NCBI RefSeq assembly: GCF_009728935.1
Contig: NZ_CP034235.1
Location: forward strand, 5,246,001 to 5,310,000
DNA length: 64,000 nucleotides
DNA from: Paenibacillus psychroresistens
GTDB taxonomy: Bacteria > Bacillota > Bacilli > Paenibacillales > NBRC-103111
Direction of reading: 5' to 3'
The notes under the pieces are model-generated. The model ran no database searches and was not told where the DNA came from. It saw only the letters and a list, made by a program, of their open reading frames with translations. This document shows, piece by piece, positions 1-8,188 of the stretch. The position numbers and the translations under genes were made by a program. The number at the start of each line of letters is the position of its first letter. The stretch's first letter is position 1.

Positions 1-2
1 TT

Positions 3-248
3 GTCATCGGTCGAAAAAACTGGATGTTCAGCAATACGCCTCGCGGTGCAAAGGCAAGTGCCATGATCTATAGTATGATCGAAACGGCTAAAGAGAATGG
101 ATTAAATCCAATGATCTACCTGACTTATCTATTTGAGAAACTCCCCAATTTAGAAGACCCAAAAGACACGAAAGCTTTAGATATGCTATTGCCCTGGTCA
201 CAGACTTTGCCTCTGACCTGTCGTGTATTCAATAAGAAAACCACTTAG
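3..248 (+). pseudogene. IS66-family transposase, C-terminal part (cut by window edge)
   Basis: The frame is open from base 3, before the first ATG at 24, and reads VIGRKNWMFSNTPRGAKASA and onward. This is the characteristic end of IS66 TnpC transposases (C-terminal element domain). Only about 80 residues are visible, so whether the full transposase is intact cannot be judged here. The transposase stop is followed by a hairpin and an IS66-type terminal repeat, which fixes the right end of the element. Confidence 0.85.
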
Positions 249-249
249 T

Positions 250-295
250 CCCCGTCCTTTGTACTTGTGCAAGGTGGGGGCTGTTTTACGCTTAC
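250..295. mobile_element. Right end of the IS66-like element (hairpin plus terminal inverted repeat)
   Basis: A GC-rich hairpin (CCCC..CCTT / AAGG..GGGG) follows the transposase stop. The stretch ends in ACGCTTAC at 288-295, whose reverse complement GTAAGCGT is the usual IS66 terminus. The next bases, ATCAATAC, are the candidate 8-bp target duplication. Its partner would lie outside the window. Confidence 0.6.
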
Positions 296-325
296 ATCAA
301 TACCTTGTTGAAGAGTAATAACCCT

Positions 326-348
326 TCTTTCCGATAACGGGCAGTTTT
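326..348 (-). repeat. Outlying half of a cassette-spacer motif
   Basis: ATAACGGGCAGTTTTACG is the reverse complement of the CTGCCCGTTAC core found between genes up to 15.5 kb, but here it lies in the opposite orientation. It is the leftmost occurrence seen. No full spacer can be drawn around it, so it may be a relic. The rest of 296-470 shows nothing recognisable. Confidence 0.4.
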
Positions 349-470
349 ACGAGCATCGCCTAATCCCACATGTTACTGGTTTACTACAATAAAAGCAGAC
401 GATCGCTTTGACCCGCAGCTTTATGAGTTTAACTAGCAAACGTTTTCGTATAGTCATCAGTGATCAAACA

Positions 471-2270
471 CTATTCTGAACGGTAAATAGCATTCCGGTC
501 TTGATAGAGAACATACGGATGATCACCTGGGATGGTGATCTTGTGCCATGTATTGCGGTTAAAATCGTACTCGAAATAATCTTTCAGAACGTCTAGGGAC
601 TCCGAATAACGGGCAGCAAGCAATATTGAACCGAACTGGTGCACGTTGCCCGGTGCTTTTGCGATGGCACGGGGATTTTGCGTCGGCTTGCCAATGTTCC
701 AACGGGTATAGGATATTCCGCTTAAAGAGCCTGGGACTTCCGATTGTTTCAGTATTACGTTATCCCCACTTACCATAAACAGCTCGCCTAGCACTTCGTA
801 GCGGTGTCCGCGGTGGTCCTCGAAAACGGTAAATATCTGATCGTCTTTCCAGTCTGAGTAGAGAATGCCTTTTGATTGAACGCGCAGCATATTGATTCCT
901 AAGTAAGGGACTTCCTTCCGATAGGGGTAACCTGTCAAGACTGGTGCGGACAGGTTCGTCGATTCCCAGCTATCCAATTTATAGGTTTCTGTACCGGTAG
1001 CCGTGTATGAGGTAACGATGCGAAGCTTATGATCAGCTTTGTCGTATGCAACTTCTTGGATCTGTGTCTCTTCGGTGGCGGTTTCAAAGAGAGTCTCCTT
1101 CTGCAACGAATCTGTATGATAAAGATAGACATGCAGCCGATCCCAATACAGAAAAATGTGCCTATTCACCCAAAATCCGGACATCCCACGATCGTCATTC
1201 GATTCCGTAATGATAACCGGATCTAGATCTTTTCGCTCAAGTACGAAAGCATACTGAATTGCTGCCCCTTCGTTGATAGCGGCGTAAAGATCAATGAGGC
1301 CGATATATTGCGACGGGTCGACCGAAGGCAATATAAAGTCGTAGAAGCGGTCTCGCACCGAGAACCCGATTTCGCGACCATCCGGGAACGAACGCCACTT
1401 GCGATCGGGAACGATTTTCAGCATGGAGTTTGGAGTTTGGGTACGGTCGATGTAGGTTCCTTGTTCGGAAAAGATTTGATCCATTCCCACCTGAAGCAAA
1501 ACGTTCAAGTCAGACTGAAGCGGAACGTGAAGCTCACGGTTTCCTTTCCATAAGGCTTGTACGGGATTCTCAAGGCCATAAATGGAGATGTTGCTGTTGG
1601 CGATATCAACGGGCTCCGAAAAACCGAATACAACCTCCTTCTCCCCTTGGCTGAGAAGCAACAATTCTGATCCTCCGATGATTGGATTTTTCAATCTGAA
1701 GTACGGTAAAGTAAGCTGATCCGTATCCGCACGATACGTCAATGACCGGTCCGAGCGGACTAGCTTGATCGGAGGAAGGTCACCAAGCATAAGTGTGACG
1801 ATATCTCCTTTGATCCGCAGGTCGATATATTCACGCATCCAATCCGCTGAGGGAAATTCGTCCTTCATTTCGCGTGCGACAGCAGCGTCTCCACTCACTC
1901 GAATAGCCGACTTCAATTCCTCGTAACGTTTTGATTGCTTGCGTGGCACTTGGACGATCACTTGCACATGATCCTCTAAAAATGCGTATGTACGTGTCTG
2001 CTTTAAAGAATGAATGTCTTGATAATAGGCAATGCCGTAAGAGGTTTGAACATTCGGTTGAAAGATCGTCACTTCGGAAAGCATGCCGGTTAACTCTCGC
2101 AGAGTCTCGTCTTTCTTCGGAGAAGGGGTTGAAGTGGCGAGCGAAACGGAATCGCCGACTTTTAAAATTGAAGCGTCCTCGTTTAAATCCTTGTCACAGC
2201 CCGTAAGTAGACAAAGAGTGGCTAGCACAGATATTAGAAATCGAAGGTAACTAAAGTATGCTTTTGGCAT
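471..2270 (-). CDS. Orphan lipoprotein of unknown function (599 aa)
   Basis: The N-terminus is a clear lipoprotein signal: basic start, hydrophobic stretch and lipobox LLTGC with the cysteine near residue 25. The protein should therefore be anchored outside the membrane. A GAGGTG ribosome site sits just before the ATG. The rest is soluble, about 570 residues, without a family motif I recognise. Alternating beta-rich segments in the second half (for example RHIFLYWDRLHVYLYH) could fit a WD/propeller-like fold, but that is only an impression. It has no operon partner; its neighbours are mobile-element remains. The function is unknown. Confidence 0.75.
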   Translation of the reverse strand: MPKAYFSYLRFLISVLATLCLLTGCDKDLNEDASILKVGDSVSLATSTPSPKKDETLRELTGMLSEVTIFQPNVQTSYGIAYYQDIHSLKQTRTYAFLEDHVQVIVQVPRKQSKRYEELKSAIRVSGDAAVAREMKDEFPSADWMREYIDLRIKGDIVTLMLGDLPPIKLVRSDRSLTYRADTDQLTLPYFRLKNPIIGGSELLLLSQGEKEVVFGFSEPVDIANSNISIYGLENPVQALWKGNRELHVPLQSDLNVLLQVGMDQIFSEQGTYIDRTQTPNSMLKIVPDRKWRSFPDGREIGFSVRDRFYDFILPSVDPSQYIGLIDLYAAINEGAAIQYAFVLERKDLDPVIITESNDDRGMSGFWVNRHIFLYWDRLHVYLYHTDSLQKETLFETATEETQIQEVAYDKADHKLRIVTSYTATGTETYKLDSWESTNLSAPVLTGYPYRKEVPYLGINMLRVQSKGILYSDWKDDQIFTVFEDHRGHRYEVLGELFMVSGDNVILKQSEVPGSLSGISYTRWNIGKPTQNPRAIAKAPGNVHQFGSILLAARYSESLDVLKDYFEYDFNRNTWHKITIPGDHPYVLYQDRNAIYRSE

Positions 2271-2395
2271 TGTGCACCTCAGTCAATAAGTAATGGAAAA
2301 CCATTCCTCTAATTAGACCTTGCATTGCCGTAAAAGGTTGCGGACTGGTGGGCAAATAATGAGTCTGTAACGAGATCGCTATTCTCCACCCTCAA

Positions 2396-2432
2396 CTACA
2401 CTGCCCGTTCGTAATATAAGGTTAGCCAGATA
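2396..2432. repeat. Degenerate cassette-spacer element
   Basis: ACACTGCCCGTTCGTAAT followed by AAGGTTAGCCAG resembles the CTGCCCGTTAC / CGTTAGTTGAAT pair seen between the following genes, but it is shorter and degraded. It marks the left side of the small-gene region. Confidence 0.4.
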
Positions 2433-2514
2433 TCTAAACTGTACCCTTTTTCATTTGGTCTTATTATTACGGTAGTCGGGGTAGATATCGACAACTATTT
2501 TATTAAGGAGTGAG

Positions 2515-2870
2515 AATCGTATAAATCCAGTCATTGGTCTGGATGTAGTTAAAGGTGAAAGTCAGATTCAGACATTTTTGGATAAGTGTAAGCCTTATCG
2601 TATTGTTCAATTTTTGGAGGAAAATCAATATGTATATATTATAGTCAATCCATTTATCTCTCACCGAGCAAAAGTTCGAGCTTACGGAAAGTTAAAACCG
2701 ATGCTATTGATGCCTATCATTTATGTGAACTTTATTATAAAGAAGAACTGGAGCCTTACAAAAAAATGGGGATCCAACTCTTAAACCTTCGCAATCTAAC
2801 AAGACTGCAAAAAAGTATTTCGGGAATATACGCACAGATCAAATTACAGCTTCATTCCGTGTTAGATCAT
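2515..2870 (+). pseudogene. IS110-family transposase remnant, internally deleted and frameshifted
   Basis: Frame one reads NPVIGLDVVKGESQIQTFLD, the start of an IS110 (DEDD-type) transposase, then jumps to CKPYRIVQFLEENQYVYIIV. About 50 residues normally present between these blocks are missing. Near 2694 the match moves to another frame (KTDAIDAYHLCELYYKEELE, then GIQLLNLRNLTR) and continues to about 2865, where it is cut off. It cannot encode an active transposase. It is evidence of past mobile-element activity next to the small-gene array. Confidence 0.8.
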
Positions 2871-3337
2871 CCAATATTATCTTCATCTAATTCGTAGTTT
2901 AACGTACTTTCCCACCATACTGATTCGTCACCACTAACAAACTTTGGAATAAGTTTTTGGAAAGGATAGGGTTGTAAATTGTGTTTTTTAAGTTCATTTA
3001 CAGACACCCAATAAAATTCTATATGAGACTCACGAGATGTCGGAGATTTTAACACATCCATTTCAGGTACTTTCACTTTGAAAGCTTGGTTAATTTCACA
3101 ATGTAATTCCTTATCTTTTTCCCACTTATGCTCCACCAAGCCTAAGTATCCTTCTATGTAACAAGACAAACCAATTTCTTCTTCTATTTCCCGTTTTAAT
3201 GCTTCTGGCGCACTTTCACCAAATTCAATATGACCTCCAGGAAAAAAAGTATTTTTATGACCTATTGCATGAGCCAGCAAAATCTTATCATTATTGATAA
3301 TAATACCCCTTGCCAAATGATGAAAATTTGAACCCAT
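2867..3337 (-). CDS. Nudix hydrolase
   Basis: Residues 35-57 form a perfect Nudix box: G35, E41, then REIEEEIGL with R49, E50, E53, E54 and G56. These residues bind the metal and hydrolyse a nucleoside-diphosphate-linked substrate. At 156 aa it is a single-domain Nudix protein, and the substrate cannot be read from the sequence. An upstream ATG at 3379 is in frame, but GGAGTG lies six bases before the ATG at 3337, so the shorter start is preferred. The gene stands alone, with a cassette spacer immediately upstream and the IS110 relic downstream. Housekeeping-type detoxifying enzymes like this are common cargo in accessory regions. Confidence 0.88.
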   Translation of the reverse strand: MGSNFHHLARGIIINNDKILLAHAIGHKNTFFPGGHIEFGESAPEALKREIEEEIGLSCYIEGYLGLVEHKWEKDKELHCEINQAFKVKVPEMDVLKSPTSRESHIEFYWVSVNELKKHNLQPYPFQKLIPKFVSGDESVWWESTLNYELDEDNIG

Positions 3338-3393
3338 TTTTTTCACTCCATTAATTACGAAATTTAATATTAATTCCATTTATAGCTGAACTA

Positions 3394-3471
3394 TCCTGCC
3401 CGTTACTTCAATTGAAAAGAGGAGTTGCTGCATAGAAAACTCCTACGTTATAGTTATCCGTTAGTTAAATA
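3394..3471. repeat. Cassette spacer upstream of the Nudix gene
   Basis: It begins with CTGCCCGTTACTTCAATTGA, contains a hairpin with GGAGTT at 3421 and AACTCC at 3438, and ends with TCCGTTAGTTAAAT. The two end motifs share the core CGTTA.TTnAAT in direct orientation. This is one of the clearest complete copies of the spacer that recurs to 15.5 kb. Confidence 0.7.
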
Positions 3472-3526
3472 AAAACCTTATTTTTTACTCCAAATATTTT
3501 TAAAAAGGTCCGTTACAGTTAGATCG

Positions 3527-4365
3527 GGTCTGTCAAATCTTTTGTGTAAACTCTTTTAATAAGACTTCTCCCCGAGGGGAGAAAAATTTCATTTTACATA
3601 ATGCCCAACTCGTTCTGGAAAGAAAATGGAGAACTGAAGTAGCATTTGACTCCAATTTTGAACGCGTCCTGTCCACTTGCGCATAACATCCATCGTAGCC
3701 AGATAGAGCATTTTAATCAAGGCTTCGTCCGTCGCCAGGATTTAACGATATGCGGATACTTGTCGCCCCAGGTCTTCTCAAATAAGTCCAACTCTACTAA
3801 GGCTGCAGCTTCATTCGCTGCTTTGTAGATTGGTTTTAAGTCCGTCGTTACCTGCTTGAGGTCTTTGTAGGATACAAAACGAATCGAGTTTCGAATCTGA
3901 TGAACGATGCATTTTTGGACTTCTGTTTGGGGATAACAGGCTTCAATCGCCTGCGTGATCCCGTTTAAATTGTCTACACAGATGATCAGGATATTGGTGC
4001 TTTTTTACGACAACCGGATCAAACTCACCTTGCCGATCGCGAGGGACTTCAATCTCTTGCTCACCATACTCACTTCTGATCGTCTTCTTACTTTTTCCGT
4101 TGCGACTATTGGTTGTAAGCTTATCTTTTGTTTCATGCTTGCTATAGCCAAGTTGGGTATCCATTTCAGCCACTAACATTTCCTGAATGGTTTCTGCAAA
4201 AAGCTCTTTCAGTGCATTCTGTGCATCCATTGCCGACACTAGCTTGTTCTCTTTAATAAATTGTCGAAGCTGTTCTTTTGTCAATAATCCCATGTGTGCT
4301 CCCCAACCTTTCTGTTACTTTCATTTTAACAGATTTGAGAGTTTACACATTTTATTTTACAGACT
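3527..4365 (-). mobile_element. IS256-family insertion sequence, non-autonomous remnant
   Basis: The ends form inverted repeats of about 26 bp, each starting GTCTGT and containing TGTGTAAACTC (3527-3553 and 4339-4365). The element is about 840 bp, clearly shorter than a complete IS256-type element, because its transposase gene has lost internal blocks. It sits between a cassette spacer and the SnoaL/ArsR pair. Confidence 0.75.
3589..4293 (-). pseudogene. IS256-family (Mutator type) transposase, two internal deletions
   Basis: The N-terminal 100 residues are typical of the family (LTKEQLRQFIKENKLV, then SRNGKSKKTIRSEYGEQEIE). After VVVKKHQ the reading jumps in another frame to CVDNLNGITQAIEACYPQTE and onward through WGDKYPHIVKSW. 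A second jump leads to TDEALIKMLYLATMDVMRKW and the normal C-terminus near 3590. The blocks carrying the first catalytic Asp and the late Glu region are lost. The gene is inactive. Confidence 0.85.
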
Positions 4366-4403
4366 CGAGTAAGGCGGTTTTTATGGCGCATATATGGATT
4401 TAA

Positions 4404-4443
4404 TTAAAACAGCAACAACCCCTTGGGGCTGCTGCTGTTTTAA
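4404..4443. terminator. Strong bidirectional hairpin
   Basis: AAAACAGCA..CCCC-TT-GGGG..TGCTGTTTT forms a long stem with an A tract on one side and a T tract on the other. It lies between the IS256 relic and the 3' end of the SnoaL-like gene and could terminate transcription from both. Confidence 0.7.
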
Positions 4444-4536
4444 TAATGCACTCGGCTTTGTATATCTAATATAGATTGCAATATCGTTGCGTATTTATTC
4501 CAGCTCACCGTGTATTTTCGTCTTATTTATTTCTCT

Positions 4537-4905
4537 CTATTCATACTTTTTAAAAGCATTTTTGTCAGCTTGAACATTTTCTAAATATATAATTTTCCCA
4601 TCATCATTTAATTCAGCTATATCTATTCCTGTTTTAGCATAAACGTTACCATCCTTGCTTTTCCCACAAACAGCCCAATTTGTTTCATAAGTACCGTTTT
4701 CTTTTAGTTCCCATTTCTCCCACATATGTTTAACGTCAATGTTATTTTCATAATATGCGTTAATAAAGCCTTCAAATCCGACTTTTTTAAATCCATTCAG
4801 AACAATTTCTGCATCAGGTGTAAATAAATCTAATAGTTGTTCCTTTGCCTTATGATCAGAACGTGAATCATCGAATAAGCGGAAGTAATCATCTAGTATT
4901 TGCAT
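4537..4905 (-). CDS. SnoaL/NTF2-like small protein
   Basis: The 123-aa product (MQILDDYFRLFDDSRSDHKA and onward) has the length and pattern of the SnoaL/NTF2-like fold: helical start, then a curved sheet with LFTPDAEIVLNGF and WELKENGTYETNWAV. These proteins are small cone-shaped enzymes or binding proteins, and the substrate is unknown. The longer frame begins at 4986, but AAGGAG is seven bases before the ATG at 4905. It is divergent from the ArsR gene, with two TTCGAA palindromes between them, so the regulator very probably controls it. Confidence 0.75.
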   Translation of the reverse strand: MQILDDYFRLFDDSRSDHKAKEQLLDLFTPDAEIVLNGFKKVGFEGFINAYYENNIDVKHMWEKWELKENGTYETNWAVCGKSKDGNVYAKTGIDIAELNDDGKIIYLENVQADKNAFKKYE

Positions 4906-4931
4906 ATATATGCTCCTTCTTAGTGTTTTAT

Positions 4932-4951
4932 AGTTCGAATAATTTCGAACT
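4932..4951. promoter_or_regulatory. Operator 1, palindrome AGTTCGAA-taat-TTCGAACT
   Basis: A perfect inverted repeat with 8-bp arms and a 4-bp spacer lies just upstream of the SnoaL-like gene. A near-identical palindrome is centred 59 bp away next to the ArsR gene. The pairing with an ArsR-type regulator makes an operator role likely. Confidence 0.7.
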
Positions 4952-4991
4952 GAAATAAATTTATCATAAACAAAAGCAATATGCAATGTTA

Positions 4992-5009
4992 GTTCGAAAA
5001 AATTCGAAC
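4992..5009. promoter_or_regulatory. Operator 2, palindrome GTTCGAA-aaaa-TTCGAAC
   Basis: This is a second copy of the 7-8 bp arms with the same 4-bp spacing, upstream of the ArsR gene. The two sites would allow autoregulation and control of the divergent gene. Confidence 0.7.
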
Positions 5010-5046
5010 ATTGAATTGTATAGTAGTAAATGATAGACTTATAAGC

Positions 5047-5361
5047 ATGAGAAAATTAAATCAACCCGAGGCTTCTGAAATGAATTTAACAACTATACTA
5101 AAAGCTTTAAGTGACCCATATCGTTTGAAAATTGTATTTTGTTTAGCCCAAACTGGAGAAAAAAACTGCTCTGCTTTTCAAGGGGATACAATTTCAAAAT
5201 CTACTTTATCACATCATGTAAAATTATTAAGGGAAGCCGGGGTCCTTCAATTACGTATTGATGGAAAACAACACTTTTATTCAATTCGTTGGGATGGCTT
5301 GAACGAATATTTTCCTGGTCTGCTTCAATTAATCCTGCAAACAGAGGAAGTGCGAATTTAA
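5047..5361 (+). CDS. ArsR-family transcriptional regulator
   Basis: The product is about 104 aa with a winged helix-turn-helix: LKALSDPYRLKIVFCLA, then the recognition region SKSTLSHHVKLLREAGVLQL and the wing RIDGKQHFYSIR. This is standard ArsR/HTH_5 architecture. No cysteine metal-binding motif typical of metal sensors is obvious; the three or so cysteines are scattered. The frame also opens with a TTG at 5011, but ATG at 5047 fits the family start better, although the ribosome site is weak. The gene is divergent from the SnoaL-like gene, with paired operators between. Confidence 0.85.
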   Translation: MRKLNQPEASEMNLTTILKALSDPYRLKIVFCLAQTGEKNCSAFQGDTISKSTLSHHVKLLREAGVLQLRIDGKQHFYSIRWDGLNEYFPGLLQLILQTEEVRI

Positions 5362-5811
5362 AACTTAGTGTATTGTAATTAATTGCGCGTGTTTATTACT
5401 TCTAGTTTGGTTCCATTCTTAACAGAAAATACCCTTTCAATTATAATCACAGATTGACCACGTGTCGTCGTATTGTCCAGTCCAAGCGTACCCGTATCAT
5501 CCATACCCGTTATTAAGCCTGCTCTGGTTATCCCCATTACTACTGCTCCAAAACACTGGTGATCCTATTCGAATGACAAGTGCCGAAAAAATGAGAAGAT
5601 GATCGGGGAAAAGCCTGATAGGTCAAGGGATTGTCGGTGCTGTCGGAGGGGCTGCCTGAGTGGATAGAAATAAAAAGAGCCGAGCGGAATCCGGATTGGA
5701 TACCTGGGATTCGGTCGGTTCTTGGGTAGACTTTATAGGCTTTGTGCAAACTTTAGAAGCGATTCACAGTTATTCCAGCTATAATTGCTACACCGGTTTG
5801 ACCGATTTTCC

Positions 5812-5855
5812 AGTAAAGATCTTTATTTGCCAGTAAAGATCTCTATTGAATATTA
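5812..5855. repeat. 20-nt repeat, two-unit fragment (copy D)
   Basis: Two adjacent units, each containing CCAGTAAAGATCT.TATT, match the tandem repeats of the larger elements near 15.7, 30.1 and 51.5 kb. The inverted part of those elements is missing here. Confidence 0.7.
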
Positions 5856-5887
5856 TCAAGACCTAAACTTAAAAAATCAAATAAAAT

Positions 5888-5931
5888 AAAGGGTTCTACA
5901 TATTATCCATGACTTATATGTGAAACCCTTT
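5888..5931 (-). terminator. Terminator downstream of the RibD-C/DHFR-like gene
   Basis: Read on the minus strand, AAAGGGTTtCACATA pairs with TATGTaGAACCCTTT and is followed by ATTTTATTTG. It lies about 140 bp after the stop of the minus-strand gene at 6072. Confidence 0.6.
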
Positions 5932-6071
5932 GTGTTTAACTATCGTATACTTTAGTTAAGCAGCAGGTTTTGTTAAAAATGGATTATTTAATACTTCACC
6001 TTGAAGATTCATGAACAATCAGCTAAGACATGGACGTCGGAGTTGGTTCCTTTCCTGTACTACACAAATAT

Positions 6072-6668
6072 TCATAAACTTCCGATTGTAATTGCACCTG
6101 CGCGCTCGTAATTCACAACAATAACGCCATTTGGGGTAACTTTGCTTTCCATTACCTTGAATGCCGCCGGGATCGTGCCTCCAGCAAACAACCGCTTTCC
6201 ACTGCCCAATGTTATAGGATATATCATCAGCCAGAACACATCAATCAAATCACGCTTCATAAGCGTTTGAATGAGATCACCACTTCCCCATACATGCAAA
6301 TCCGGTCCTTGCTGTTGCTTGATTTGGGTGATTTTTTCCGCAATATCTCCACATAAAAACACGGACGGCTGCCACTCACCAGATGTCATGGTATTCGAGG
6401 CCACGTACTTGGTCGCCTTGATGGCCCCCGGCCATACGTCAGCATGCTGCGGCCAGTACGGTGCCCAAATTTCATAGGTTTTACGCCCTAACAACAGGTC
6501 GAAGGGCATATTCATCTGCTTGCTCAGGAGCGTTCCAAGGATCTCGTCGGAATATGGCGCTTCCCACCCGCCATACGCGAAGCCGCCGCTGTTATCTTCA
6601 TCTGGCCCGCCTGGGGCTTGTATGACACCATCAAGGGAAACATGTTCAAGTACAATAATTTTTCTCAT
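6072..6668 (-). CDS. Dihydrofolate reductase-like (RibD C-terminal domain) protein
   Basis: This 198-aa single-domain protein begins MRKIIVLEHVSLDGVIQAPG, the signature start of the RibD-C/DHFR-like family (YwjB/YyaP type). It continues with FDLLLGRKTYEIWAPYW, LHVWGSGDLIQTLM and LIDVFWLMIYPITLGSGKRL, all conserved family blocks for NADPH binding. The family performs pteridine or pyrimidine reductions, but members of this size rarely have a known substrate. A good ribosome site (GGAGGAACAC) precedes the ATG. It stands alone, with a cassette spacer upstream. Confidence 0.88.
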   Translation of the reverse strand: MRKIIVLEHVSLDGVIQAPGGPDEDNSGGFAYGGWEAPYSDEILGTLLSKQMNMPFDLLLGRKTYEIWAPYWPQHADVWPGAIKATKYVASNTMTSGEWQPSVFLCGDIAEKITQIKQQQGPDLHVWGSGDLIQTLMKRDLIDVFWLMIYPITLGSGKRLFAGGTIPAAFKVMESKVTPNGVIVVNYERAGAITIGSL

Positions 6669-6811
6669 GATTGTGTTCCTCCAACAGCTGAATTGGCCTG
6701 AACGGTTACTCTTGTTTTTTGATTACTTGTTTCCATTTTGAATGACCTCACTCCGATTATAGTTTTTTTCCTCTTTTATTTAGACGAAATCTGATCGCAA
6801 GATTCAACGGT

Positions 6812-6890
6812 TATTAAGCAGATTTTGTCGCTGCTCGGCACATATTGAGTAGCAAGCTCTTCGCTATCGTACACGTTAGTTCAGTAAACG
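6812..6890. repeat. Cassette spacer, left part degenerate
   Basis: An inner hairpin (AGCAG..CTGCT at about 6818-6836) and the end motif ACACGTTAGTTCAGTAAAC are recognisable. The CTGCCCGTTAC end is degraded. This spacer separates the reductase-like gene from a plus-strand broken gene. Confidence 0.5.
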
Positions 6891-6981
6891 CCATTTTATT
6901 ACATTTGAATATTGTTGGATAATTTATTGAAATTTGTAAAACCTTACCTAAGGAAGATAAAATTCTTTTCGGAGGTATAAG

Positions 6982-7490
6982 ATGTATCGAAAAATTATAT
7001 GTTCGTTGTTACTGGGCTGTGCTTTGCTTATGGGAATGACAATGGGAAGTGTCAATGTCTATGCAACAGATAATAATCAATTGTTTCACGTTCCAACTTC
7101 GGAAACATCAGAACTATGGTCTGTGACGCTTGGAGAACCCATTTTAGATAGACCAAACATGGCAAAACCAATACCAAATGTTGCTGACGTGTACAGCTTA
7201 ACCATTAAGAAAAAGGAAGAAAAAGCATACAATGTAAGAGTTGAAGCTTATAGAAGTGAGCCTAATTCGCAAACAAAGTTAAATTAGCTTTACACACACT
7301 TACTCCTAGCTGGCAAAACGGAAAAGAATTGACGATTCATAAAAACCTCCCCATTTCCGTTAAAGCAGATGAACTTGAAGTTGTTGTATACTGGGAATCA
7401 GAGGAAGACCAAAACATGATCGTTCAAGGTAAGAAAGTAGCGAGAACATGGAAACAATCCTTTATATTTAAACCAAATAAGAATCAATAA
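6982..7490 (+). pseudogene. Small secreted protein gene, frameshifted
   Basis: GGAGG precedes the ATG. The N-terminus is a signal peptide (IICSLLLGCALLMGMTMGS, cleavage near VYA). The first frame stops at 7287 after SEPNSQTKLN. The neighbouring frame continues without a break as LALHTLTPSWQNGKELTIHK to a stop at 7490, followed directly by a terminator, so a one-base deletion near 7275 is the simplest reading. The joined product would be about 168 aa. The beta-strand-like second half (LEVVVYWESEEDQNMIVQGK) suggests a small extracellular domain. No family is recognised. A sequencing error cannot be excluded. Confidence 0.65.
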
Positions 7491-7495
7491 CCAAT

Positions 7496-7530
7496 ATCCC
7501 CCTGCATTTCGCAAGGGGGATTATTTTTTC
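7496..7530 (+). terminator. Rho-independent terminator
   Basis: TCCCCCT pairs with AAGGGGGA around a GCATTTCGC loop and is followed by TTATTTTTT. It starts six bases after the stop of the frameshifted secreted gene. Confidence 0.8.
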
Positions 7531-7552
7531 AAGTCGTGAGATTCATTATTAG

Positions 7553-7576
7553 GCAAAACTGCCCGTTACGATCGAT
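7553..7576. repeat. Cassette-spacer end motif containing a stop codon
   Basis: AAAACTGCCCGTTACGATCG is a copy of the CTGCCCGTTAC end. The TTA within it (7566-7568) is the stop codon of the minus-strand DinB gene. Confidence 0.55.
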
Positions 7577-8060
7577 ATTTCTGAACTTGCTTTTTCAATA
7601 ACATCATCTGCCCAATATGGTATGCATTATGGATACACAAATTTGATATCACACCCCACCACTGAGCATTGAAGTAGGACGGAATTCTTTTTTCCAGTTT
7701 AGAATCATCACAGTTCGTAATAACTTCTCGCCAGTGTACAAATCCATTACTTAACCTCCGAATGGTCTCATTCCAACTTGCTTCATTCTGCTTCCGGTGA
7801 TCCAATTCAAAAGTTTCATCGTTAGTTGTATTACTTTTTTCATACAAATCATCATTAATAAACCGATTTAGCCACATTTCATTCCAGAAAATGAGATGAT
7901 GTGCAATCTCACAGATGGAATGCGGATAGTTTTCTGCTTTCCAGACTGCATCATTTACAGATACATCATTTAAAATCGTTTTAGATGGTTTAAACCAACT
8001 TTCATCATCATGACAAGCGGCTAATTGATCAAGTAGTACTTCCTTCACACTAGTCAGCAT
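7566..8060 (-). CDS. DinB/YfiT-like four-helix metalloprotein
   Basis: The 164-aa protein begins MLTSVKEVLLDQLAACHDDE. It has the two histidine blocks of the DinB-like fold: ICEIAHHLIFWNEMW near residue 50 and NLCIHNAYHIGQMMLLK near residue 142. These would bind a metal inside a four-helix bundle. The family includes thiol-dependent transferases, and the substrate here is unknown. The start at 8060 has GGAGGTG three bases upstream and is preferred over 8090. The stop lies in a cassette-spacer motif. It is a single-gene unit. Confidence 0.82.
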   Translation of the reverse strand: MLTSVKEVLLDQLAACHDDESWFKPSKTILNDVSVNDAVWKAENYPHSICEIAHHLIFWNEMWLNRFINDDLYEKSNTTNDETFELDHRKQNEASWNETIRRLSNGFVHWREVITNCDDSKLEKRIPSYFNAQWWGVISNLCIHNAYHIGQMMLLKKQVQKYRS

Positions 8061-8117
8061 TTCCACCTCCAAAGTTATAACGTACTGCAACCAATTGTTT
8101 GCACTCCCGATAAGCTA

Positions 8118-8188
8118 TCATACCCATTAACGAGGGATCAAAAGGCTGCTTAAGCAACCGAATTACGTTATCGTATTCGTTAGTTTAG
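8118..8188. repeat. Cassette spacer between the DinB and phosphorylase genes
   Basis: One end is ATACCCATTAACGAGGG. A palindromic hairpin GGCTGCTTAAGCAACC sits at 8144-8159. The other end is ATTCGTTAGTTTAG, inside which lies the stop codon (8185-8187) of the next minus-strand gene. Confidence 0.65.

Larger units (their letters stand above)
5362..6071. other. Gene-poor stretch with relics
   Basis: No convincing gene is seen. On the minus strand 5370-5540 is open and reads GAVVMGITRAGLITGMDDTG with a plausible continuation, perhaps a fragment of a lost protein that I do not recognise. The open frame at 5540-5749 has a low-complexity unnatural composition and no ribosome site. A two-unit fragment of the 20-nt repeat (5812-5855) and a terminator (5888-5931) are listed separately. 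Confidence 0.5.

Noticed and set aside
5540..5749. Possible minus-strand gene of 69 aa
   Set aside because: No ribosome site, Ser/Pro/His-rich unnatural composition and no neighbours. It is probably a chance frame in a relic region.
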